Origin: Selaginella moellendorffii
Lineage: Eukaryota > Streptophyta > Lycopodiopsida > Selaginellales > Selaginellaceae
Assembly (NCBI RefSeq): GCF_000143415.4
Contig: NW_003314307.1
Span: 972,952 to 1,036,951 of the forward strand
Direction of reading: 5' to 3'
DNA length: 64,000 bases
Under the pieces are notes generated by a model, which worked only from the letters and a program-made list of their open reading frames with translations, did no database searches and was not told the DNA's origin. Below are positions 37,305 through 47,986 of this stretch, piece by piece. Every line of letters starts with the position of its first letter. Positions within the stretch are counted from its first letter, which is position 1. A program made the position numbers and the translations under genes.

Positions 37305-37496
37305 TCTCCATAGTAAGCAAATCTTGGTTTTCCTTCTCGTCTTCTCAGCTTGTTCAAGGGATTCACTCCAAAGAGTCGAAGAAAGTGGGAGTGGTTTGCA
37401 TTGATCTTCGATACTTTTCCATGGAAAGATCATCCAAGGTATGGAGTAGCCTCAAAAAAACAAGATTCCTTCACTCCTTTCTTTCAGTCCGATTCG

Positions 37497-38807
37497 TTAC
37501 TTAGAGTTAGATCTTTGCAGAGACCGACGCCTAGATGACCGGGTCCGTCTCATCGCACCACTGCCTTCACCTTCGTCGCTCTCGTGCCGCCTCTCATCGT
37601 CCATCACCAGCTGCTGCTCCTGGAGCTGGAAGTACTCCTGGTGAGCCAGCGACTGGGACGTCGATGCGGACATTCTTCGCTGCAACACGGCTTTCGGAGT
37701 GGTCGCCAGAGCCCATCTATGCAGCACCACCAGATGATGCGTCACTCTGTAGTGAGTGATCTCAACTCCGGGCTCGGCAGGAGAGGAGAACTCGTCCAGC
37801 AGTGAATCCGCCACCTCCATAGTCGAGTCTTGGACGACGCTGGCCTCGCTCTCCAGCTTGAAGTCGGAGAAGACCCTGACGTTGTGATGGAAGAGAAACA
37901 GGAACTTCCTCTCCGGGTCTTGCATAGGCTCCACCTTGAGGACTACTTGGACCTGGACGTCGCAGCGTATCACCACTCCAGCGTTCCGAATCGTCTTGTC
38001 AGCAGTGCCATCCTCCTCGTTCTGGCTCCGGATGTCATACGAGAACTCGAAAGACAGCCTCCGGTCTCTCTGGGCCAGGGGATCATACACCACGTTGGAC
38101 TTGCAAAGCCGGCTCTCGGACGACGATGAGGAAGAACCCGACGGTGCTGAAGACGAGGCTGTGGAGTTGACAACAGTGACAACGTGCTTCTGGATCATGT
38201 CGCAGGGATTGATTTTGAGAAGCTCGCTGACTGGAGTGCCCGGCTCTTGCAGCTGGTGGACGATTTTGCTCGGCACTGCATGGAAAGAAACGTCTCCGCC
38301 AGCGAGGTCCGGGTCCTTCTCCCACAGCCGATCGAAGTTATCAAAGGTGTGGCTGTCATCTCGCGAGTTTTCATCGTGGAGCTCCTCCGGCTCGACGTAG
38401 ATCATGCACTGGGCCGACTTCTTGTCCTTGAAAGACACGGACTTTGCCACTGGAGGAGGAGCTGAAGAAGCGCCGTCCGGGGCTGGCGTCAAAGTTGGAG
38501 TCCGGAGATTTGGATCCTTCTCCCACAACAGCTGGAAGTTGTCGCAAGTCTGATCGGCATCGTCGGCGTTCTTCGGAGTCGGGCCTTCGATGATCATTGG
38601 TGGCGGAGGATTGGATGGCCGCCGGAGTGGAGATGGTCGATAGGCCTTGAGGGCGGACTTGAGCTGTGGATGATGAGCCGGAGTTGCCGAAGAAGAAGTG
38701 GAAGAACTGCTGGAACTAGCACTAGCTGCTGCTGCTGTTGGTGCTACCAGTGATGGATCTTCCCGACCAGGATGATCAACTCGCTGCTGCTGCTCAACAC
38801 TTTCCAT
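37497..38807 (-). CDS. Unknown protein with repeated NFxxLWEKDP motif
   Basis: A single exon of 436 residues from MESVEQQQRVDHPGRED, the first ATG in frame. The first third is Ser/Pro-rich and disordered. Two copies of a short motif follow, CDNFQLLWEKDPNL and FDNFDRLWEKDPDL, about 70 residues apart, each preceded by an acidic stretch. Later comes a beta-rich part: VIRCDVQVQVVLKVEPMQDP, then FLFLFHHNVRVFSDFKLESE and GVEITHYRVTHHLVVLHRWA. The protein ends basic with SSRRRSLQRSNSK. I do not recognise the family. GC content and codon use match its neighbours, so it is probably a real plant gene. Confidence 0.8.
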   Translation of the reverse strand: MESVEQQQRVDHPGREDPSLVAPTAAAASASSSSSSTSSSATPAHHPQLKSALKAYRPSPLRRPSNPPPPMIIEGPTPKNADDADQTCDNFQLLWEKDPNLRTPTLTPAPDGASSAPPPVAKSVSFKDKKSAQCMIYVEPEELHDENSRDDSHTFDNFDRLWEKDPDLAGGDVSFHAVPSKIVHQLQEPGTPVSELLKINPCDMIQKHVVTVVNSTASSSAPSGSSSSSSESRLCKSNVVYDPLAQRDRRLSFEFSYDIRSQNEEDGTADKTIRNAGVVIRCDVQVQVVLKVEPMQDPERKFLFLFHHNVRVFSDFKLESEASVVQDSTMEVADSLLDEFSSPAEPGVEITHYRVTHHLVVLHRWALATTPKAVLQRRMSASTSQSLAHQEYFQLQEQQLVMDDERRHESDEGEGSGAMRRTRSSRRRSLQRSNSK

Positions 38808-38947
38808 GCTTGGATCCCATTCCCAGCGTAAACTGGAGCCTGGAGTTTTAGAAATCCTTCGTCTCGCGCAGCGCAATGGGTCAGTTGAACGCGAAGAGTC
38901 GCGACTCTACGCTTCCAGTTCGGTTATGCGTTACGGAAGACGAGTCA

Positions 38948-39863
38948 TCACCCGGCGTCGGCTGCCGAGCTTTTCTTCTCGCCTTTCTCGCCTTCCTCTG
39001 GCGGACGTGAAGAAGATGACGATGAAGGCGAAGACGATGGAGCAGCGTACTGCCTCTGAGACTTTGCAGCTTCTTCGGCAGCTCGCTTGGCTTCGTTGAC
39101 GACTTGTTCCGTGGCTTTGTCGTCGGCGGTGCTCTTCTCGGCAGACTCGCGGATGCCTTGCTTGTATCCATCGATGAAACTCCGCACGGCGTCGCGGTAC
39201 ACGGTTGCTCGGGTCATGTAGATCCGCTGGAGCGCCGGCTTGACGTGCTCTCCTCCAAGCTTGACTGCTGCTTCTGGAAAAAAGAAGAAGAAAAGAAGAG
39301 AAGTGTGAGATCAAACTTTGCTAAGATCGATCCATTTTTTCTTTTGTTTGCGTACCGAGTTCCTCGTAAATCGATGGAAACTTTTCATCCTGTGGTGTGG
39401 TTCCACGAGAAGGGCCAGCGGCAGCACCACCTCCAGCGGCTTCTTTCTTCTTGGAAGATTTCACCACCACGCCATAGATCTCGAAATCGGACGTCCACGA
39501 CTTCTTGTAGAGCTTCCATGCCTCTCTCAAAGTCTAGAAGAGAAATTTTTTTGAAAAGAGCTCAAAGAATGTAGGCCTACTACCTCTTTGGCGAAGAATC
39601 TCTGGCGCCGAGGCCGGCCGGGAGGATTGGGAAGCGAGGAGGGCCAAGCAATCTCCTTGAAATCGGTGCGCAAATAGTGCATGATCTTCCTACCGATGCG
39701 CTGCGCTTTCCTCGCATTCTTCTTCCTGCCAATCGATCAACCAATCAATCCCTCAACCGAGACTCCACTGGAATGGATCTAACCTAGCCTCGATGAACAG
39801 AGACGCAGATTCCCGCGCCCTCTCGCACCTGGCCCGGAGAAAAGCCGCTGCTCGGTCCCGCAT
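38948..39863 (-). CDS. Conserved-looking unknown helical protein
   Basis: Four exons (39863-39784, 39725-39584, 39533-39356, 39273-38948) join to 241 residues. It starts MRDRAAAFLRARCERARESA and is basic at the N-terminus. It continues with MHYLRTDFKEIAWPSSLPNP and WTSDFEIYGVVVKSSKKKEA. The helix IYMTRATVYRDAVRSFIDGY follows, then an Ala/Glu/Lys-rich stretch and a Ser/Pro-rich end. There is no signal peptide or transmembrane segment. The clean intron pattern and GC content support a real gene. I do not recognise the family. Its start lies about 240 bp from the oppositely directed membrane-protein gene. Confidence 0.8.
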
Positions 39864-40002
39864 AAACCCTAAACCCTGCGCCTGCCACGTCAGACCCAAT
39901 CTAGGGAAGCCAATCTAGGGCTGACGTCATAACAATAGAATATTCTCTTTTTTAAAATTCCCTGTCGTAATGGCAGTGATTCGAGTCTTTTCTTTACTGT
40001 AA

Positions 40003-40022
40003 AGAGAGAGAGAGAGAGAGAG
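40003..40022. repeat. (GA)n tract in a divergent promoter region
   Basis: Ten GA units between two divergent genes. GA/CT tracts are common in plant core promoters and 5' leaders. Here it lies about 80 bp upstream of the ATG at 40104. Confidence 0.8.
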
Positions 40023-40103
40023 TCGTGTTCTTTGAGAACCATGTAGGATCGCACTGTGTCAAGCATTCTTTATTTGTTTCGCTCGCAAATTGCTTCCTCG
40101 CCA

Positions 40104-42176
40104 ATGCTCCCAAATGCCCGGATTTCTCTGCCATTGCTCCTGCTGCTACTGCTCCTGGAAGGAAGCCAAAGATCTCCTGGCGGCGGCGATGGAGGAATCC
40201 TGGCGGCGCACTCCCTGGACTTGTGGACGATCCGAGGTAAGCTGTCCGAGGTGACCAAGACCCTCGCGGCCATCACGCAGCTCAGCCGCAACCTCCAGCA
40301 GTCCTCTACATGGTGGCAGCTCTCAAACGTGGACTGGCACCCGGAGGCGCTGTGGCGATTCCTGCTGCTCGGCCCCCCTGCCGCCGGGATCCTGCCAAAC
40401 TCCTCCTGGGGCCCCGACCAAGAGCTCGAGCTCCTGCGACGAGGCGGCCTGGCCGCGACCCGAGAAGCCGCGGTGGCCGAGTACACCACCGAGACTGGCC
40501 GCCCCGGGACCGGGAGGATCCGGATGACAACTTGGGTGCTCATGTACAACTGCATCACTCCGGACTGCGACATCGTCGCGCCGGTGATCCTCCTGCAAGG
40601 TGCTGGTGGCGATGGTCAGTCGCCCACCAAGCTCAACTACGGTACCTTGTGGCAGCAGTTGTTCTTCGCTGTCTCCTCCTCTGTGGCTCCAGTCTTGCTC
40701 AGCAGCAGCACCTCGGACATCATCAACAGGACCCGGCTCGTCGCCACGAACCGGTCAAACCTGCAGCTCCGGGTGGTGCGCGAAGGCCTGGAGCAGTGCA
40801 ACGAAGGCATCGCCATCGGACGATCACCCCTGGACGCGGCCTACAAAGTTCCTCCGGGGATCTGCTACGAGCTCGTCCAGAGCCTCAAGGAGGGGCTCAA
40901 CCAGACGCGGATGCTGGTGGTGCTCCAGAACCAGCCGCACGAGATCACCTGGCCTTATACCCGGCGTCCACTCCACGAGTGCTCCACCGCGCCGGTTCTC
41001 ACCAAGAACCTCGAGGAGTTCCGCGGCTGCGCCTTCTCCGCCACCGAGAGGCGCTACTATTGCACCAACTTCACGATGAAGGACTACGCCGACACCCCCT
41101 GCCGTGGGAACAAGATCGCCATCGCCCTCTCCAACTTCCAGCTGGCCTACAGCTACCTCCATGGCCGGACCTCCACCAAAAACTTAACGGACTCGTTCGA
41201 GCTCGTGAACGATACCGCGCCTGGAGCTCCATGCAACACCAGCGGCCGGACGAAGGCCGCCATCTACAGCGTCCATCACAACGGCTTCGATCTCTCGAAC
41301 AGCATCTGGGAGGACACGAGCGGTTCCCGGACGGAGGAGCTCGAGCTGGGACGTCCGGACGGGAGCTTCTGCTTCTACGGCCTCGGCTCGGACGTGGCGG
41401 AGAAGAGTCTGTCGTATCTCCGGCGCTGCAACATCACCATCGCCTTGAACACCAGCGTTCCCAGGTGTGATATCACTGCTCTCGACATCGATCTCCTCAA
41501 CGTGATGTTCAATGACACGGTCACGGCCTACGCGGACGAGCACAACACCGCCTTCAACATGGACCGGGGGCCCTCCACGGATCTCTTCACGGCCTGGGCG
41601 GCGCTCGTCACCGCTGCGGTCTCGGTGGTGACCGCCACCGTGCCATGCACCAACCTGGAGCTCGAGTACCTGGCCCGCTTCGTCTACCCGAAGAAGCACG
41701 AGAACCTCAAGGTCCTCAAGTTCTCGGGGCTGGCCGCCATGAACGTCGCGTTTGGGATGATCCTGTACGCCCCCATCTTCGCCATGATCCTGAGCGAGTC
41801 CAAGCGCTCGGAGTCGTACCACACCTGGTCGCTCTTCACCAACGATGTCAAGGTGAACACCTTCGGCACCCAGCTCCGCAGCGTCTTCATCGTCGAGGGC
41901 GAGTCCATCTACAAGTCCCAGATACTGTGGATCTTCGTCGTCGTCTGCGCTATCTCGTTCCCTCTCATCGTGATCATCACGCTCCGCCGCTGCTACAAGG
42001 TGTTCTACCGCCGGAAGCTGCTGCTGGACGAGCGTCGCATGACGTATGGAGATGACAAAACGATGAGCAACGCCGAGGGCAGGGAGCTGAGCATCAAAGC
42101 CATCGAGATGGGCCTGTCCGAGTTCGTGAGACTTAAGGAGCAGCTCAAACCAAGCAACCGGCAGAAGGACTTTTAA
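40104..42176 (+). CDS. Unknown secreted/membrane protein, 690 residues
   Basis: A single exon. The frame opens earlier, but the ATG at 40104 gives a good signal peptide (MLPNARISLPLLLLLLLLEG). A long extracellular part follows with many Asn-X-Ser/Thr sites and about a dozen Cys. Candidate membrane segments are near the C-terminus: AAMNVAFGMILYAPIFAMIL (about 570-590) and ILWIFVVVCAISFPLIVIIT (about 630-650), plus a weaker one (WAALVTAAVSVVTATV). It ends with a basic cytosolic tail of about 55 residues. Very GC-rich coding, intronless. I do not recognise a domain; a receptor-like or cell-wall-facing membrane protein fits the layout. Confidence 0.85.
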   Translation: MLPNARISLPLLLLLLLLEGSQRSPGGGDGGILAAHSLDLWTIRGKLSEVTKTLAAITQLSRNLQQSSTWWQLSNVDWHPEALWRFLLLGPPAAGILPNSSWGPDQELELLRRGGLAATREAAVAEYTTETGRPGTGRIRMTTWVLMYNCITPDCDIVAPVILLQGAGGDGQSPTKLNYGTLWQQLFFAVSSSVAPVLLSSSTSDIINRTRLVATNRSNLQLRVVREGLEQCNEGIAIGRSPLDAAYKVPPGICYELVQSLKEGLNQTRMLVVLQNQPHEITWPYTRRPLHECSTAPVLTKNLEEFRGCAFSATERRYYCTNFTMKDYADTPCRGNKIAIALSNFQLAYSYLHGRTSTKNLTDSFELVNDTAPGAPCNTSGRTKAAIYSVHHNGFDLSNSIWEDTSGSRTEELELGRPDGSFCFYGLGSDVAEKSLSYLRRCNITIALNTSVPRCDITALDIDLLNVMFNDTVTAYADEHNTAFNMDRGPSTDLFTAWAALVTAAVSVVTATVPCTNLELEYLARFVYPKKHENLKVLKFSGLAAMNVAFGMILYAPIFAMILSESKRSESYHTWSLFTNDVKVNTFGTQLRSVFIVEGESIYKSQILWIFVVVCAISFPLIVIITLRRCYKVFYRRKLLLDERRMTYGDDKTMSNAEGRELSIKAIEMGLSEFVRLKEQLKPSNRQKDF

Positions 42177-42219
42177 AATCCAACACATACCCTTTAAAAC
42201 CGCGGAGGCAAAATCTTTT

Positions 42220-45200
42220 CTAGGCCAACACCGGTGTTGGCAAGTCACGCAAAGGGAAGCCAGTCACCACTATTTCTTGCCGTGGAAGCTGATACGATAT
42301 GCCAAGATCCTCCATTTGTTGCCGCATGTATAGAAGCATATTGCTGCGCCTTTGGAATCGCTCGCCACCTTCCTGGAGTGATAGAAAAGAGTTTGCTTAG
42401 AGAAAGAGAGAGGACAAAAGTAAAACCGGGATAGAGGACCTGGAAGTTGAGGTGATGCTGCATCCAAAGTGCCATCCTCATCCTGTTGCTGTTCTCGATG
42501 TCTTTGCAGACGATCCGAAAGTCAGGATACCAAAACTGAGGAAGGCTTTCGATGTAGCGTTGCATCCTGTCCTTCAGGAAACCGAGCTTCTCAACCGGAG
42601 TGTTGGCGCTAACTTGGAACTCGATCGCATCCCACTGGTCAGGGCTGCGATGGAAGTTTGACAGCGGCTTGGATGCGAGAACCGAGGTCGGGTAGTAAAT
42701 CTTCTCGTTCGAGCCTCTGCGGCGAAAAGCAGAAGCAAAATTCAATCACACTTCAAGGATAAAGCGACAGAATACGTACGTGAGAAAAATTGTGTTGAGC
42801 ACATTCATTTCCTGCAAAAACTTTTTCTTTTCGTAAAATGTTAAGAAAAGAAGTTGGAAAACGAATACCTCGACCAACAAAGTCTGGCCATCGACACATA
42901 CTCGATCTCCAACGTCGTAAGGATGCACAATAAACAGAAATATCAACGCTTCGAACGTCCCCTTCGCCATGTTGCCGAAAACAAAAACAGAAGGTATGAA
43001 AATGGAGGAGAAGAACACCAGCAGCTTGGAGGTGTCTACTCCGAGAATAAGTAACCAAATTATAAAAAGCACCACCACCAACACCTGCAAAGATAAAGAA
43101 GAAAACGTTAGAACAAATGGAGAAGAAGAAAGAAGAATCGATCGACTTACAAAATCAAAAACTCGATGGAGCTTTGCAACAACGGTTTTGTTGTCACTCA
43201 AAGTGAGCGCAAGAGCCCTACGCTCCTTGTAGACACTGACGACCCATTTCACGAGCGCCTTTTTGGAAATATGCCCCTGGTCTGTGATCTCGAAAAGAGA
43301 AAAGGCCCTTGCTGCCTGTTCCTCTGGCAGAAAATACAAGAAGTCCCTGAGTGTCAGGTACTTTTGCCCAGGCCTCGCCATGTTAAAAAAAATCTGCCAC
43401 GAAAACATTTCAGAAAAATTGAGTTTCAATTGTAAGATACCTTTTTGGCGGCCGACCTTGCCTCAATCTCGCTGTCGATTTCGGTTTCCCCGTTTTGGGA
43501 GAGCATGGACGAGTAAGTCGTCATGTTTTTGCTTCGGATCGTCTTCATTAGCCTTCGGAGTGTCCAAGCGGACACCGTCTGTGAGAAACAAAGTTTAGCC
43601 AAACAAGAAAACATGAAAATCGTTTTAGCTTACTTGTGATGTCAACTGCTGCAACCTGTTCTGCTCTATCGGAACGGGACTCTTCGCGATCAGAGGAACA
43701 GGCGTTTCTGGCTTCTTTTTAGGCGTGCCTGAAAAAAATGAGAGACCGAGCCTCCTTTTCGCCGACTTGGAGGGTGTTTGTACGGGGTTTTCGACATCTC
43801 CTTTAGCGAAAGCCCACTGAGAAGGGCTCGCAGAATCCTGCTCATGCGGCTGGCAAGAAAAATCAGCTATAAAATGAAAACTCAAACTCATCAAGAAAAA
43901 ACCAACAGACAAATGAAAAACTTTGACAAGCAACATCGGAGAAAAAAGGGAAAACTTACCACTGCTGGAGGCCTTGCGGGATTTGAAGAGTCAAGCAAAC
44001 AACCATGCGCTGGGGGAGCTGAAAGTGTTTCCAGGAGATACTGGCTGAAAATGCAGTCCTGTATTCTCTCAAAATACGCCGATCTGTGAAAACTATTTGC
44101 TGCAACCTTCAAGATCAGCACCTTCAACATCCATGAAATAGAGCCAGTGAGCAAACACCACAGCACCTGCATGATCACACCAAACAGGCTATGTCCTGGT
44201 GATTACAGAAAGAAAAACTTGGAAATCTTACCTTCGTAACGATCCTCACGGTTTTCGTATCCTCTCGTCCGTTGAAAATCACTTCCCAGACCCCGAGAGT
44301 CAGGCCAATCCAGATGCAATTCTTCACAGCCTTCCGCAAGCCGTATACGAAGTAGAGCACTCGTTTCTTGAAGAGAAAACGCCTCTCTATCAGTGCTACA
44401 AAAAGCTTCCAGAGAGACAAAATCCGTCAGATCCAAGCCAGAAAAATCAATCGAAAGAGAGCCTACCTTGACGATCCAGCTTGCAATAAGTCGGCCCGAG
44501 ATAACAACGAGCGCAAGCGCTTGCCACCTCCAGAGACTAAGTTGCAGCCAACTCTTCCCTTCAATCTCCTCGATCTTGAGCGAGCATACGAGCAAGGCAG
44601 TGAGGATCAAGAGCGAGACCCACTGGATCCAGTAGAGCCACTCGCTCTCGCCCTTGTTGAGATTCTTATCGCCGGGTATGGAGTCGTCGTCCAGGGGATC
44701 CTGATCATCCTCGAAAGATATCGACTTTGCGGAGCCGGGTGTCTTTGGCGGCGAGAACCTCACGTCGTCACCTTCAAACTTCCGGCTCTTGAGAGTGGAA
44801 GTGATCTGGTTCCGGATCGCGGGAGTCATGGGCGGAGGATCCAGCAGCCGTGTTCTCGACCTCCCAAAGTTGGATTTTGGAGCGATCCTGCGCATGAGCG
44901 GCGGCGTCGTGGGATCGTTGTCACTGTCGCTCTCGTTTCCATAGCTGTCCACACGAGAGGTCTTGCAGTTGTCCGTGGTGGAGAGCTCCGGCGTGAGTGG
45001 AACCGGGACTGTCACGGTGATGAGCGATGGCCTCCGGGACCTGTAATCCACCCTCGCGGACGCTGACATTTGCGTGGACATCTCTGAAGCCGAGCTAGCC
45101 ACGATCGAGGCCAAGGGAGGAAGCGTAGCTTGCGACTTGGTGACTTGAGCTGGAGGAGGAGGAGGAGCTCCATCTCGATCTCCCTGGGAGACTTGGATGT

Positions 45201-45330
45201 CCTGGACCTGGTGGTGGCGATGGCGGTGGCGCTGGTGGTGGCGATGGAAATCACCTTCTTCATCGTCGTCGTCGATGGTCACCTCACTGATGAGCGTATC
45301 TATTTCCTCGGCATGGTGACGTCCTGCCAT
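42220..45330 (-). CDS. MscS-like mechanosensitive channel (plant MSL, MSL10 type)
   Basis: Plant MSL channels open under membrane tension; the MSL4-10 group sits in the plasma membrane. Ten exons join to 839 residues: 45330-44467, 44405-44232, 44166-43960, 43849-43634, 43578-43441, 43393-43151, 43084-42869, 42811-42780, 42716-42440, 42372-42220. A long acidic, His- and Pro-rich N-terminus precedes six membrane segments (WIQWVSLLILTALLVCSL; ALALVVISGRLIASWIV; VLYFVYGLRKAVKNC...). The MscS core carries VFVFGNMAKGTFEALIFLFI and HPYDVGDRVCVDGQTLLVEE. The C-terminal beta-domain shows KIYYPTSVLASKPLSNFHRS. It ends GFPLRDLPTPVLA. Start 45330 (MAGRHHAEE) was preferred over upstream non-ATG readings. 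Exon 8 is only 32 nt. Confidence 0.94.
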
Positions 45331-45649
45331 CGCCGCGAAGAGCAACACCTAGCCGGACATTCTCACCTTTCATGGTGAGATCATCCAAACCTTTCATCTC
45401 CCCTGCCGCCGGGGGGCTATGAAAGGTCAAGAGTCTTGCGTTTCTTCTTGGCTGACGTGGCAAGGAGAGATTCTCGGTAGCGCTAGCTACTCCATACCTC
45501 GCTGGATCTTCCAACAGCGCCATGGATTCTTGCTGCGTAGCGCTCGGATGGAGGACGCGCGCCATTCCATTCCATTCCCCTCTTCTTGCCCTAAAGTTTT
45601 CTTTAAGAGCCCTTGGGATAAAGAGGTTTAGGGCTTTTCTAGGGTAAGA

Positions 45650-46023
45650 ATGAGCGGGAGTGGCATTGGCGCTGGCTCCGCCAAGACGCCCACGGATTTC
45701 CTGCGCTCGATCAAGGGCCGCCCGGTGGTCGTCAAGCTCAATTCCGGCGTCGATTATCGAGGTAATGGATCCATTGGCAGCCTAGAGAAATCTAAGTGGA
45801 CGGTGCCCGCGCAGGGATTCTGGCGTGCCTGGATGGGTACATGAACATCGCCATGGAGCAGACCGAGGAGTACGTCAATGGGCAGCTCAAGAACAAGTAT
45901 GGCGACGCTTTCATCCGTGGGAACAATGGTATGGAGTAGGGCTCTTTTTCTCTTCTCTATTTGATCATTCTTCTCTTCTTGCCAGTTTTGTATATCAGTA
46001 CCTCAAAGAAGGTGATTTCTTAA
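45650..46023 (+). CDS. LSM6: LSm6, U6 snRNA / mRNA-decay LSm ring subunit
   Basis: LSm6 is one of seven Sm-fold proteins that bind the 3' end of U6 snRNA (LSm2-8) or drive mRNA decapping (LSm1-7). Three exons (45650-45761, 45815-45928, 45986-46023) give 87 residues, the usual size. Sm1 is GRPVVVKLNSGVDYRG with LACLDGYMNIAMEQ, and Sm2 is AFIRGNNVLYIS. The frame across both introns is exact. It is divergent from the MSL channel (starts about 320 bp apart). The end TSKKVIS is slightly shorter than in other plants. Confidence 0.95.
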
Positions 46024-46325
46024 GAGAGACGATGATGCATAGAATTCTTTTTTCTCGCTCCTTTGTTGCAATTTGGTTCACAAGGCACTCCAGACAAGCT
46101 TTGGATTTGCAACCTACAGGTGGAGACTGGTCTGTCACTAGCGGCCAATTTACGAAAGAACAACTACATATCACGACTATGTGAAACACAGCCATCGACG
46201 GCCCAGAAAATAATATTGCATATTGTCGTATTTAGGTAATCTTTTTCTATGGATTAAAAATAAATTACGACAAGGTATTTGCCTAAATAAATGGTAGTCC
46301 AAAAGAAACATGAACATTCTACAAG

Positions 46326-47351
46326 ATGGGATTAATATTGTTTCCTACTTTTTTCTCTTTTTGTTTATTAAATATACTATTTATATTTGCAACACCTCCT
46401 ATTCCCCCTATTCCTGTTCCAGCTAATGAGCCTACTGTAATCTATGCTAAAAATCCCAATGCTATCAATATAAATCTCTTTACGCGCCTTTTGGGGCACA
46501 TCCAAGAATATATTTCCTCACAATTTCTTGATGATGAAACATATTCATCTACATTACGAACTATAAATATTGATTTCCGCAGATCAGGGTTTAGGATCAC
46601 TGTAAATTTATATGTTTTAGATCCTGGAGTCATTGGTCAAGAAAGTCTTATACCATATGCTTGCACTACTGATCCAACAAGTCCAATAGGCTTTCAAGGT
46701 GATGAGCTGCACACCATTTTTGAAAGTCTTCTAAGATTTGTTCGAGCAAGAGCTGCATCAGATGTATTTGGGATATCTTTCTGTGGAGAAATTCGTGTTG
46801 TATTTCTCAATCTTATGATGGATTATGAGCTAACAATACCACTCCCCAAGCTTCCCCAAAATATGTTAATGCATGTAAATTTTACTAAAGCCTACAAATC
46901 TAAAGTACAAGAACAGACTTTAATCCCTTGGCATATAACAAGTCAACATGAAAATTGTTGGGCATTTTCAACTATACTTATTGGTCAAAAAGCTGATATA
47001 GTTGGCTCTTATATTCAAATTGACAATAGTTTAACCTTGCCAAATAAAAAATTCAGGCTAACATTGGGGAGTGATTGCAAATTAAGGTTGTATAGAATTG
47101 GATATAGTATCCCACTTTGGATTAGCAAACATAAGTATAAACCCAGCCCAAGTTGTTATGCACATCTACAAAAGGATGGAAATTTTGTTACCAAGGAAGA
47201 TAATAACTATGATCAAAGTAGGATTTATTGGGCTAGTAATAACTATTGTATACCACAACCTTCATGCAAAATAATAACAACATTAACTGTTAGTAACCAT
47301 GGAAATATTATTATTTATTGGAAGAATCAAGTTCTATGGAAAGCCTTGTAG
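46326..47351 (+). CDS. Secreted protein with C-terminal bulb-type lectin domain (copy A)
   Basis: A single exon of 341 residues, AT-rich unlike the genes to its left. It has a signal peptide (LFPTFFSFCLLNILFIFA) and a Pro-rich junction. The N-terminal domain of about 180 residues is unrecognised; it holds INIDFRRSGFRITVNLYVLD, CTTDPTSPIGFQGDELHTIF and FCGEIRVVFLNLMMDYEL. The C-terminal GNA-like (mannose-binding lectin fold) domain has NSLTLPNKKFRLTLGSDCKL, HLQKDGNFVTKEDN and VSNHGNIIIYWKNQVLW. The sugar-binding QxDxNxVxY pattern is only partly kept. Its paralog at 56201-57199 is on the same strand. Likely extracellular carbohydrate recognition; anything further is inference. Confidence 0.85.
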   Translation: MGLILFPTFFSFCLLNILFIFATPPIPPIPVPANEPTVIYAKNPNAININLFTRLLGHIQEYISSQFLDDETYSSTLRTINIDFRRSGFRITVNLYVLDPGVIGQESLIPYACTTDPTSPIGFQGDELHTIFESLLRFVRARAASDVFGISFCGEIRVVFLNLMMDYELTIPLPKLPQNMLMHVNFTKAYKSKVQEQTLIPWHITSQHENCWAFSTILIGQKADIVGSYIQIDNSLTLPNKKFRLTLGSDCKLRLYRIGYSIPLWISKHKYKPSPSCYAHLQKDGNFVTKEDNNYDQSRIYWASNNYCIPQPSCKIITTLTVSNHGNIIIYWKNQVLWKAL

Positions 47352-47779
47352 TAGATTAATAAACTGACATGTGTTGGTATTTGGTATTTCATTAATCTAG
47401 ATTAGAAATGTGTCACATCTTCTTATATTTTCAATAAAATAATTTCTTATTACTAAATACTAACTTCTTCACACTAGTGTTATATTAAATTTAACACAAT
47501 GTGATTTCATTAGTTAATTTAAAACCACACTATTATTAATTAATAATACCAAGTTTGAAATAAAACTTTGTAAATCTTTTAGTTAATAAACTTAAAAACT
47601 AAAATTGCTTTGGTCTAATCAATTTCATTATATTGCTGATTTATATATAAAGACTTAATTATATGGATGGCTCAAATTCAATCCAGCTTTGTTGATAATA
47701 TAATTGGCTTATTATTTACATTTCAGAATATGTGCTAAATAAAATTATTAATTTTAATATGTTGAAAACAAAATGAGTA
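47352..47779. other. AT-rich intergenic stretch, nothing recognised
   Basis: 3' flank of lectin copy A up to the retrotransposon. It has several polyadenylation-like AATAAA stretches (for example near 47434) and no gene. Confidence 0.6.
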
Positions 47780-47954
47780 TGTGAGTGCATGGAATATGGA
47801 ACAGGAATATAGAAATATGCATATCAATTAGCCCAAAAACCCTAGCTTATATACAAAAGCAAGTGGTCCGGATTGAAACCAATCTGACAGCTACCAAAAT
47901 CCCACTACGCTAATATTAGTATACGGCATCGTAACCGTACACTTGGCCCTCACA
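47780..47954 (-). repeat. 3' LTR of the gypsy element
   Basis: 175 bp, beginning TGTGAGTGCATGG and ending CCCTCACA on the + strand, so it has TG...CA ends. About ten differences from the partner LTR. Short for a gypsy element. Confidence 0.93.
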
Positions 47955-47986
47955 TCATCCCCTCCTCTTGGAATAATGGAAGGCCA

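Noticed and set aside
40310-41470. A 386-codon second frame inside the membrane-protein gene
   Set aside because: High GC keeps the alternate frame open. Pro/Arg/His-rich with no domain; the main frame has a signal peptide and membrane segments.
41184-42248. A 354-codon minus frame opposite the same gene
   Set aside because: Antisense shadow of a GC-rich exon, with no recognised content.
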